This document shows positions 36,017-46,478 of a stretch of DNA of 64,000 bases, piece by piece. Position numbers and translations under genes: made by a program. Position 1 is the stretch's first letter. The number at the start of each line of letters is the position of its first letter. Source of the stretch: Poa pratensis (Eukaryota; Streptophyta; Magnoliopsida; Poales; Poaceae); contig CAMZMU010000027.1 of assembly GCA_947311845.1 (NCBI GenBank), forward strand, positions 50,038,345-50,102,344. The letters run 5' to 3'. Below the pieces are notes generated by a model. It did not search any database, was not told the DNA's origin, and was given only the letters and a program-made list of their open reading frames with translations.

Positions 36017-37757
36017 TGATACCCGTTGGCGTAGTTACCTGCGTCAAAAGTAAATGGGTTAGGTTGAGACTCCAAGTGCAGAGTGTGTAGGTGGAAGACG
36101 TGTTTTCCCCACGAGGGGTGACTCGAGGGTTTAATATCGAACTCTCGGAGAATCAGTAGTGAAGATTTATCTTCATATCCTTCTTTTGGTTACCTATAAA
36201 ATAAAGTAAATGTTTTGGTCCTCAACCTCACCTAGTGGTTGTCAATCACAAGGTGTGAGAATGATATAAAGATAATATGCAATGCAAACAAGAAATAAAT
36301 ATGAAATGGTGGTAATAAATATGCAAGGATGGTGATAACAATGATAAATGATATTTTTGGGTTTATATGATGTATGCAAGATGTAAAAGTGTTTTTGTAT
36401 TTTTGGATTTTTAAATGGCAGAAAATGGAAAATGGATAAAAGTTGTTGGAAAGGTGTTTCTTATGATTAAAAATGGACTGGGGTTCATGGTTTCACAAAT
36501 GCACTCTCTCTTTAATAAAGTGGTAGACAATGGAACACTAGAGTTGACATATGAGATTGCAACACAAAAGTTTAATGACAAGTTACTAATTATATGGGCA
36601 TCACGTCCTAACATAGAGACCTTTTGTTATTAGTCTCACTAATACTCCACCAAGATGCGAACTAAATCATAACACCTCAGTAATTAAGATAACTCAGAGT
36701 ATAGCTTTAAGTATCATGACATGAAGTTAAAATAAGAACATGCTAGATCTAGTCATGGAGTAGTGGCAATGGTCACACCCACTTCTCCGGTAACATAGTA
36801 TTTTTCTTTATCCCTAGTGAGGCAATAAAGTAAGGTAAACATACCCAAGTGGATCGTGGAACTATCTCTCACGTTCACCGCACTAGCCACCCCCGTTACT
36901 CCAACTAATGCACACATCACCCCACACATGCTCTCATAAACATGCTTGATCAAAACAAGTAAATAGGAACGGGGTACATAATATGCATCTACTTTCATAA
37001 CTGAAACAAAACTATTGCAATCTCAAACATATATTAACTCATAAAAGGATCCACCACATAGGTATTACATAGATGGTCGTAATCATGTTCAGCAGCTCAT
37101 ACGGTACTAATTAGTGAAGCTCAAAGAGATGAGAGATACATAAGTTACTTCCACAAACCCATAGTCCAGGGGTGGACTACTCCATCTTCATCATGGAGAC
37201 GGTGGAGAAGTCGTTGGAGAAGATTGAGACCATGCCGGCAGCGCCCCGCCGGAGTTTTCCCCCTCCAATCTGTAGCTCCAGGTCTCTGTTTCGGTGTTTC
37301 TGTGTTTCAGCGGCGCTCCTTTCCGAAGGGCGTCGGGGACTATTTTTATAGTCAGTTTTAGATCAAAACAGAGTCGGTGGAGAAAAGATCGACGGCAACG
37401 GAGCTCCGAGGCCCAAAAGAGGGGGTCCCATGCGGCACATCTACCTGGCCACGTGGGCCCACTCAACTTGGCCCTCGGGTCTCCTTTCGTGTGCTTCCTT
37501 GGCTCCTACGCTTTGTTCCTTCCAAAAACGGATGCTCGTAAAATATTAGGTCATTTGGACGTCGTTTGGGTCCCTGAAGCATTAAAATATAGAAAATAAG
37601 GTTTTCTGCCTGCGCTGGGTTAATTCCATAAAAATTGGAAATTATGAAATATTCCAAAAATAATTATAAAACATTGATATAACCCTTATATGATGCAAAT
37701 ATGATTAGAATATAAGTAATATAGTGCAAACTTCATGTATGCATTTTACATGCATCA
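36017..37757 (-). repeat. LTR of element E (B family)
   Basis: Reads TGATGCATGTAAAATGC to ACGGGTATCA on the minus strand, 1741 bp. It has primer-binding site and gag on one side and purine tract plus 3' region (37758-37892) on the other. Internal sequence on both sides means it was shared between two elements. Confidence 0.9.
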
Positions 37758-37892
37758 ACATCCCCAAGCTTAACCACTACTCGTTCTCGAGTATGAAGGT
37801 GATAAAACTAACATGGACTTTGCAATTTAATACTAACAATGGATATCAAAGATGATTACTATTCCTAAATAGAGTCAAATGATTCATTCTTT

Positions 37893-39255
37893 AAAAGAAG
37901 GTGGCCCACGCGGCCAAGTAATCTGGCCGCGTGGGACCCACCATCTGGAGCCTCGAGGCTCCGTTGCGTCGATCTTTTCGCCACCGACTCCATCTTGACC
38001 TAAAACCGACTATAAAATAGTCCCCGACGCCCTTCGGAAAGGAGCGCCGCCGAAACACAGAAATACCGAAACAGAGACCTGGAGCTGCAGATTGGAGGGG
38101 GAAAACTCCGGCGGAGCGCTGTCGGCGTGATCTCCATCTTCTCCAACGACTTCTCCACCGTCTCCATGATGAAGAGGGAGTTGTCCACCTCTGGACTATG
38201 GGTTTGTGGAAGTAACTTATGTATCTCTCCTCTCTTTGAGCTTCACTAATTAGTACCGTATGAGCTGCTGAACATGATTACGGTCATCTATGTAATACCT
38301 ATGTGGTGGATCTTTTTATGAGTTAATATATGTTTGAGATGGCAATAGTTTTGTTTCAGTTATGAAAGTAGATGCATATTATGTACCCGTTCTTGTCTAC
38401 TTGTTTGGATCAAGCATGTTTATGAGAGCGTGTGTGGGGTGATGTGTGCATTAGTTGGAGTAACGGGGGGTGGCTAGTACGGTGAACGTGAGAGATAGTT
38501 TCGCGATCCATTTGGGTATGTTTACCTTACTTTGTTGCCTCACTAGGGATAAAGAAAAATACCATGTTACCGGAGATGTGTGTGTGACCATTGTCACTAC
38601 TCCATGACTAGATTTAGCATGTTCTTATTTTAACTTCATGTCATGATACTTAAAGCTTTTTGTGTTGCACATATAATTAGTAACTTGTGACTAAACTTTT
38701 ATGTTGCAATCTCATATGTCAACTCTAGTGTTCCATTGTCTTCCACTTTATTAAAGAGAGAGTGCATTTGTAAAACCATGAACCCGGTCCATTTTTAGTC
38801 ATAAGAAACACCTTTCCAACAACTTTTATCAATTTTCCATTTTCTGCCATTTAAAAATCCGAAAAATACAAAAACACTTTAACATCTTACATACATCATA
38901 TAAAACATAAAAATATCATATATCATTGTTTCCACCATCCTTGCATATTTCTTTACCACCGCTGCATATTTATTTCTTTATTGCATTGCATATTATCTTG
39001 ATATTATTCTCACACCTTATGCTTGACAACCACTAGGTGAGGTTGAGAACCAAAACATTTACTTTGTTTTGTAGGTAACCAAGAGAAGGATATGAAGATA
39101 AATCTTTCACTACTGATTCTCCGAGAGTTCGATGTTAAACACTCGAGTCACCCCTCGTGGGGAAAACACGTCTTCTACTTACTACACACTCTGCACTTGG
39201 AGTCTCAACCTAACCCATATTCTTTTGATGCAGTTAACTACGTCATCGGGTATCA
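37893..39255 (+). repeat. Partial B-family LTR F, inverted relative to E
   Basis: Starts inside the LTR (AAAAGAAGGTGGCCC matches the CCCAAAAGAGGTGGGCC part of B) and runs to the LTR end GGGTATCA at 39255. The first third of the LTR is missing. No primer-binding site follows; the next sequence is non-repetitive. Together with E it forms inverted arms of about 1.36 kb. Confidence 0.85.
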
Positions 39256-39427
39256 GTTATCTACTGCTATATTGGGCCGTCACACGCGGGCGTACACACA
39301 GTCGCTGAGGATGAAATCGGGATCCCGCAGAAGAAGAAAAAAGGTGAAAACGGGAATAGGACGCTTGATGTCGTGTGTCTATACCCGTTAATCAAAAGGC
39401 AAATCTTAATCCGCTCTGGGCGTGGCC

Positions 39428-39598
39428 ATGGACGTCGATGGCGGCATACGAGCCTTGACCACAATCGCCGCCCAATTTCTTCCAGAAACCACCACCAGTC
39501 GCCGCACATGGTTAGCGGCCGCTGCACGTACGCCCTTCCTACCATTCGTCGGCATCCTGGTCGTTACCACTTGCCTTTGCGCTGTCCAATTTCTCTGA
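39428..39598 (+). CDS. Small hypothetical ORF, 56 aa
   Basis: ATG at 39428 to TGA at 39596 encodes MDVDGGIRALTTIAAQFLPE and onward, ending in a hydrophobic stretch (FLPFVGILVVTTCLCAVQFL) that could be one membrane segment. GC-rich codon third positions fit a grass gene or gene fragment, and the ATG context (GGCCATGGAC) is favourable. I do not recognise the family. It could be a first-exon fragment of a longer gene broken by the nearby element F, or chance. Confidence 0.2.
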   Translation: MDVDGGIRALTTIAAQFLPETTTSRRTWLAAAARTPFLPFVGILVVTTCLCAVQFL

Positions 39599-39876
39599 AG
39601 GTCCTTTTTTTCTCTAATTTTCTTCCTCATTCGTTAATGACTAGGTAAGTATATGTGGATTTATACAACCAAACTAGTAAATCAAACTCATTGTTGATTC
39701 TGAATGTATGTGACGTCCATTTTATTTTACGAATCCCATGTTCTACTTACGCCAAAGAATCCCCAAGAAGCATCAAACATTTCCGACAAGATCCATGGAG
39801 CTATTGTGAGATAGCAAGTACTAGCTCCCAGTGCGACTTCATAAAAAGCAATCAAAGATAAGATTGAAGAAAATGA

Positions 39877-39940
39877 ATTGTGGACACTCTAATTAATTTA
39901 GATGATGGATTGTGGACACTCTAATTAATTTAGATGATGA
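39877..39940. repeat. 32-bp tandem duplication
   Basis: GTGGACACTCTAATTAATTT and the following GATGATG occur twice, starting at 39880 and 39912, nearly identical. A recent slippage or repair duplication. Confidence 0.8.
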
Positions 39941-40578
39941 TACTATCGTTTGTTCCGGGGCAACACACGTTCAAGTCACTCCCATCCAATTTCTACACAG
40001 CACACTCAAATATGCTCACATCTAGTTTCAAGGTGATCAGACATGTAATAGTATGCATATCCTCAGTCCATGTTTGGTATATTTGTGCAAGATATTGCTG
40101 GATGAGAATGATATCGATATCATCGGTGATTGTGCATCTAGGAATGTCACGAGAAATATATATCCTAAATGCATATAAAATATTTGATTTAAATAGTTCT
40201 TTCGTATGCATTTTATGTTTTATTGGTAACATTATATATGAATATATGGATTATATACAGGGCCCGATCGTCCTTATTCGCCCCGGCCTTTAAAATCTCA
40301 GGACCGGGCCTGGGGTTACATATCGAGATATAGGACTTTGCAAACAAACTTACATGCAGGTACACGAGAAAAGCCTCCAGTGCTACCTGTACTGTTGAAC
40401 TTTTGTAGCTTCTGCACTCTCACCGCCGTCCGAGCTACAATTGTCCTGCACCTTCTTCTTCCCCAAGATAGCTAGATGTCGACGTGCAAGCTCTTGCTTG
40501 CGCTACATTTTCACCTCATCGAAAAGTGACCGTACATGGGACGCTAACGATCTCCGTTGCCTGCCGACAAGACTCTGG

Positions 40579-41158
40579 CTATGGGTAGACGCACGGTAGG
40601 CCAAACGCCTCACTCATGTCAAACTCGGCTGTGGCTGGAACCTCCCAATCGAAGTGGAACAGCAGGCTTGCGAGCTCGAGCTCGACGTTGGCGTGCCCAA
40701 ACCCCATCCCAGGACACATCCTCCGGCCGGCGCCGAATGGCAGGAAGGAGAAGTCGGTGCCCCTGAAGTCCACCGCGGCTGCTTCGCCCTCGAAGTCTCG
40801 AACCGCTCCGGCCGGAACTCTTCCGGCGCGTCAGGCCAGTACCGCTTGTCCCGGCCCAGCGCCCATGCATTGACCAGCACCTGCGTGCCCCGTGGCACGT
40901 CGTACCCGAGCACCTGGCATGGTTCCTGACTTCCTGGCACTCTCGCGGGAGAAGCAACGGCGCCGGCGTGTGCAGACGCAGCGTCTTCCGGATCACGAGG
41001 TTAAAGTACGGGAGCTCGCCGAGGGCGTTCTCAGCTACGGCACCGCGAGCTCCGAAGACTCGCCGAACCTCAGCTGTGGCCTTCACCATGACCTTTGGGT
41101 TCTTGACCAGCTCCGCGATCGCCCACTCAATTGTCGTTGCTTTCCTGCATGCCAAACA
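40579..41158 (-). pseudogene. CYP71-like cytochrome P450 pseudogene, exon 2
   Basis: Reads in three frames. 41158-40937 has ATTIEWAIAELVKNPKVM and the K-helix [17 protein letters not shown], where the usual ExxR glutamate is K. An 8-bp insertion (CAGGAA GT CAGGAA, about 40923-40936) then shifts the frame to [20 protein letters not shown] and [11 protein letters not shown] one-base deletion near 40795 shifts again to the intact heme-binding loop [10 protein letters not shown] (about 40700-40730), with stop at 40579. The oxygen-activation motif (AGxET) expected at the start of exon 2 is garbled near 41145-41158. P450s of this clan are ER-bound monooxygenases of specialised metabolism. The other exon is at 50870-52223. 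Confidence 0.9.
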
Positions 41159-41167
41159 TTTTAAGAC

Positions 41168-42194
41168 CAGTAATGCTACACCTACGGACTACTTACGGAA
41201 TTTGTACGCGCTGACTAGGAATCCATCCGACGTGTCCGGCCGATGAACGAAAAGAGAGAAAAACGAACGACGCGCCGCTAATTCCGCAAGAAAAACCTAA
41301 ATCGCCCTTGATTAGATCAAATACGGCACCCTTCCTGCCTTCACCGTGCCCTCGTGAATGGCCGGCCGGGCCGCGCAGGTCGCTCGCCTTCTTTCTCAAG
41401 CCGCAACTGGACCGCCCGTCGTGCCGCCGGCAGAGCTGCTCGCCGTTGGCAATAGCGCAGCAAGAATGGTATAGTATGAAACGATGTAAAGGTAACAACA
41501 GTACAACACTTAACAGCCCATGGACACCATTAGTTTCACAAACGCCATGGCTCTGTACATCGTTTCATACTATCAGATATGTGTTAAGTATTGGGTTATA
41601 ACTTAACAAATTGATGAGACTGCGAACTTTGTAAATAATCATCCACGCCCCAACCTGATTTGGTCTGCATCGACCAATTTCATCTTTGTTACCATCCAAT
41701 CCTCGACACAACACCGTGAATCTTAGCAACGATCAGTACCGGAAGCTGGAGGCAAACGGAGCAGCTCATCACCCGTCGAACCCAGTTCGTTAAGTGGCAG
41801 CATGCCATGTGGTCTGTGTCCGCCCCGCCGGAGACGGGAAGGTCGTCGCGCTGCTTCCGACGAGGACGTGCTTGCCGCGCCGCCGATGGCGGCCAATAGC
41901 TAGTCGCTCTGTTTCGATGATGGGGAGCTTGCCGCCCTGCTGCCGAAGAGGGGGAGCTCGCGTAGACCCTCGCCCGGCCATATTGCTTCCGAAGAAGGGC
42001 AACGCGCGACGCCATGGACGACGACAGCAGGTCGTCGCCGAAGCTTCGCTCGCGGGGAGAGATACGGATATTTTGTTTAGTTTTCTTTCCCATTTTTTTC
42101 TCTCGAGGAATTATACACGCTGGCTCCACGTCCCTTAACTCGTCAGCGCGTAAGGTTTCCGTAACCAGTTCCGTCCGTAGGTGTAGCATTACTG
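41168..42194. mobile_element. Mutator-like (MULE) non-autonomous element, 1027 bp
   Basis: Flanked by the 9-bp direct repeat TTTTAAGAC (41159-41167 and 42195-42203), the duplication size of Mutator elements. Inverted ends share CAGTAATGCTACACCTACGG and two more bases without mismatch, and further in GCGCTGAC is again shared. No transposase coding is seen. It lies at the intron/exon 2 border of the P450 pseudogene. Confidence 0.85.
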
Positions 42195-42433
42195 TTTTAA
42201 GACAGAGAAGAGCAGAGCTTCTCATTAAGACTGTCCACGTTTAATGTTTTTTAGCGTAGTGTAGTACTTTTTTTCTTTCGAAAAGTGTGTTCCCGGCCTC
42301 TGCATCGTGACGATGCACGCAGCCGTTTTATATTAAAGAAAATGTCAACGTATGGGTATCAACTTATTACAATCATAGGTCCGCTAAAATGGTAACAAGA
42401 ACCAGCTAACAAAATAATGTGCAGCAAAGAAGA

Positions 42434-45400
42434 CTAGGCATCCTGAAGTCTTCTAGTATGCCGCCACCCCCCTTGGTTGAACATAGCTCGAACAACCGTC
42501 AATAGCCGGGAGCAACCACAGTCCATGAGTGAACGTTGGTCTTGTGGTAAAAGGAAGGACCACATATGGATCCAGTAGACCGCTCGATGAACAACCTGCA
42601 GAAAATGAGCATTTCTGTTTGTGTTAAAAACTACACCATTCCGACAATTCCAAATCGCCCAAAGAAACGCACAAGTTCCAATACGGATACGTGCTTTGGT
42701 TTTTTTTATCAACCCCACGTAACCAGTGAACAAACAAATTAGCTATACTGGTTGGGGGTACAATGTTAAAAGTGAAATGAATCAATCTCCAAACATCTCT
42801 AGTAAACGGACATGAAATAAATAAGTGCTCAACCGTTTCATCTGATTGACAAAAAAACACACTTAGTGCAACCTGTCCACTTCCTTTTTATCAAATTATC
42901 CTTAGTCAGCAATACTTTTTGGTGGAGGAACCACATGAATATTTTAATTTTTAATGGAACTTTCAACTTCCATAAATATTTTCTTAGAAAAGGGTTATGT
43001 CCATGCATCATATCCGAGTACATGGAAGCAACGGTGAACTTTGTTGTAGTCAATTTCCAATTAAATTGATCATCATTATTTGATAGGGTGACATTCATAA
43101 TTTTGTCAACCAAGATCAGCCACGAAGTCCACTTGTTACCAGTTAAAGTCCTCCGAAATTCAATATTCAGAGGAGTATTAGCTAGTACATTCGTGACAGT
43201 AACATTTTTCCGTCGCACAATGTTGTACAAGGAAGGATGTTGAGCAGCAATAGGTGTGGATCCGAGCCAGGTATCTTCCCAAAATCTAGTTTGGAGACCA
43301 TTGCCAACACAAAATGATCCACGTTGAAAAAATTCCTGCTTTACCGTCATCAACCCCTTCCAAAAGGGCGAGTCAGTAGGCTTCGGTTCAACTTGGGACA
43401 AAATTTTATTATTCAGGTATTTGTTGCACAACAATTCGTGCCAAACACCCTCCCCATGTAGAATTTTAAAAAGCCATTTGCTTAGTAAATACTTATTCTT
43501 AATATCTAAGAGTTCGATGCCCAGCCCTCCTTGATCTTATGGTCTGCATATAATATTCCACTTTGTCAACTATACTTTCGTTTATTTTGATCGCTCTGCC
43601 AAAAGAATCTAGAGCGGAAAAAATCTAGCCTTTTCCTTACCCCCACTGGTATAAGAAAAAAAGGAGAGTAGGAACATGGGAAGGCTTGTGAGAACCGAAC
43701 TAATTAGCACAAGCCTATACCCATACGAAAGTAATTTGCCAGCCCAACAACCTAATTTCTTTTCAAAACGATCCTCCACCGGTTCCACTCCTTACCCAAC
43801 AATTTGCGGTAATGGATTGGAATTCCCAAGTATTTGAATGGTAGGCACCAATCTCGCATCCAAAGATGGTTCGGTACTCATTTTGCTGTTCTTTAGCCTT
43901 CGCAAAACAGAAAAGCTCACTTTTGTGAAAGTTAATTTTTAGCCCAGATAATTGCTCAAACATGGACAAAATTAATTTCATATTTACTGCCTTTTCAATA
44001 TCATGTTCTAGGAATAAAATTGTATCATCCACATATTGTAAGATTGAGACCCCTCCTTCAACAAGGTGGGGGATCAGAGCTCCTATTTGTCCATCCGCTT
44101 TCGCCCTCGCAATTAGGACGGCAAGCATATCCGCCACAATATTAAACAAAATAGGCGATAACGGGTCACCTTGTCGTAGTCCTTTTAGAGTTTGAAAATA
44201 GTGACCAATATCATTATTGGCACGTATTCCCACGCTCCCACCCTGGACAAACCTACCCACCCACTCGCATGTTCCATCTGAGAAATAGCTTCAAATATTT
44301 CTTTCTCGGTGAAATCCGAAGTTAAGATGCAATTTTCTTCCAGTGAAATCAGAGGCATGTCCTCGGTTTGATTTTCAACCATGGAAAAAAGCTTGGGTCC
44401 GATGCCCCAAATAATTTTTGTAATACTCAGAGATAAAGACCTTCAAGTTATTCTCTCCAACAATTGTCCCCTCATCTTGTTCAAGTTGAAATTTCTTTTC
44501 TTTCGGTGCTTACCATTAGCAACGAGATGAAAATATTTAGTGTTGTTTCCCCCTTCCTGAACATGTTTTACTTTAGCACATTGAGCCCATTTAGTTTCCT
44601 CGTCCCTTCTTGCCCTCGCAAGACATCCATCCGCATCTTTTTTTGCAGCCCTTCGGCTGCCATTAAAGGAGTATTCTCCGCTTTGAGGTCTAATTCATCA
44701 ATTAGCAACATCAGTTTCTCCTTTAATTTTTTGTACTCCCCGCTTACATTTTTCGCCCAACCCCTTAGGTATTGGCGAAGATGTCGATTTTATTTTGCCA
44801 TCGTTCTACCGGAGACGATCCAGCATTGATGATGTCCACTCTCTCCGTACAAGCTCTTAAAATCAGGGTTTCTAAACCAAGATAATTGGAAAGAAAATCT
44901 TGACTTATTACCCAAAAAGGTGTGTTCTCCTGTATCAAGTAGGAGCGGCGTATGATCGGACCCCGTACGTGTCAGAGCATGCACCGTAACCAAAGGGAAG
45001 TTTTGTTCCCAGTTGACACTCATAAGGAAACGGTCCAACTTCTCAAGTGTTGGAACCTCCCTCCTACTTGTCCATGTATACTGTCTGCCCGAAAGATCAA
45101 TCTCTCGAAGATTCAGACTTTCAATAATCGCATTGAAAATGAATGGCCAACGTGCATTGAAGTTTGCATTATTCTTTTCATGTTCACGTCTAATAATATT
45201 GAAGTCTCCTCCAACCAACATTGGAAGTTCCTCCTTTTCACAATCCGAACGAGTTCAGCTAGAAACTCCGGTTTGTTTTCATCTTGGGCAGCCCCATAGA
45301 CAATCACAAGACTCCAGAGGAAAGCATCACTTTTCGATTTAAGTTTGAATTTGATGCAGAAATCACCCGCTTCCATTGAAATTACCGAAATTGAAGCACT

Positions 45401-45609
45401 ATTGAAACCACACAGAATACCCCCAGACCTACCCTGGGGGGTAAACAGTACCACATAAAATCACTACCCCCACAAAGATGAGTGAGGAAAGGTGCAGCGA
45501 AATTAGATCTGCCTGTCTCAATTAAGGCCAAAAAATCTAGTTTATGTTCCCTAACTGTCTCTTGAATCGTAAGGTGCTTAGCCGGGTCACCTAATCCTCT
45601 GTATTCCAA
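42434..45609 (-). pseudogene. LINE ORF2: endonuclease, reverse transcriptase, zf-RVT; frameshifted
   Basis: 45609 starts MEYRGLGDP with an exo/endonuclease-like fold (LALIETG near 45520), GGDFNII at about 45215 and SDHTPLLLD near 44955. RT motifs follow: KGLRQGDPLSPILFN (about 44190) and YVDDTIL (about 44035), then GLKINFHKSE. The C-terminus 43434-42624 has FWEDTWLG and the zf-RVT segment VEHLFISCPFTRDVW (about 42830). At least five frame changes or stops between these blocks. The family protein nicks target DNA and copies its RNA in place; this copy is dead. Confidence 0.87.
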
Positions 45610-46478
45610 ATGACTCCTTTCATTGTGATTTGTTTCTCAGTTTTTCATCCTAGCACCACGTCTTTTAATTTGTAGGCCCTGCCTTTTTAGCTCCCCTCTT
45701 TCGACCACCTAAATTACCCACAGGTAAAAAATCATTGTGATCAAGGGAGGTATCTTCTACCTCATTATCCAAATCATCCAAAAAATTGTTGCCCTCTTAA
45801 CCACTAAACTACTAGTACACTCATCATCATTTTTACGACTGTTTTTAATAAAATTACAGCCCTTTCCTCTTCTACCTTTTTAAGGAATTAACCGAATGTC
45901 TAATTTGAGACGAAGAAACCCCGAGCGTTACCCCCAAACTGGAAGCCCTAGCAACGATAACTTCATTTGGTAAAGATGCAAAAGTTAGAGAGGGGTTCAG
46001 TTTTTACCTGAAAAGACTGCAGCATCCCGACGTGGGCCATCATCATAGCCCTCTGCAACTGAGGTGTGTCGGCGTTGGTCTGAGCCCTGATTCTTGGGCT
46101 GCATCTAACCTTTGGTTCGTCAATGCCCCCAAAAGCGATGATATCTTCCTTTGCATTTGGAACTGGGGAGTATGGAAGGGTGAGTACTCGTGCGCCATGC
46201 TATCCCCCGCCTCCTGCGTCGCCACTGCCGTCTCATCACTGGCGTCATAGGGGAGGCGCCATCACACACAGAGCCCCGTAGCAGCCAACAGGTCTCCGTG
46301 TGGCATACACAGCAGCGACGGAGCTAGCACAATACTCTGCCGCTACAAGGTGTCATGGTCCTCTTCCGAGCCCACGACGTCAGATACGTCGAGATCTACA
46401 TATTAGACTAGCATCAGGGCTCTCCTGACCTCCGAATTATGGGAATGTTCGAAAGTAAAGTACTCACATCTTTGGTGG

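Larger units (their letters stand above)
32166..37892 (-). mobile_element. B-family element E (gag-protease type), recombinant
   Basis: On the minus strand: a 135-bp piece of B-type 3' end with purine tract (37892-37758), LTR (37757-36017), primer-binding site, gag, protease and 3' region down to 32166. There is no B-type 3' LTR; the sequence passes into the D-type 3' region and D LTR instead. So the element has a B-type LTR at one end and an A/D-type LTR at the other. No reverse transcriptase or integrase is present. Confidence 0.82.
39256..40578. other. Low-copy-looking flank downstream of the P450 pseudogene
   Basis: Outside the retrotransposon nest. GC-rich near 39400-39600 (see the small ORF), then AT-rich with a 32-bp tandem duplication. 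No RNA gene or transposon end was recognised up to the P450 stop at 40579. Confidence 0.4.

Noticed and set aside
40840..40850. Possible functional P450 enzyme from the heme loop alone
   Set aside because: [10 protein letters not shown] is intact, but exon 2 is out of frame twice and exon 1 is split by a MITE.
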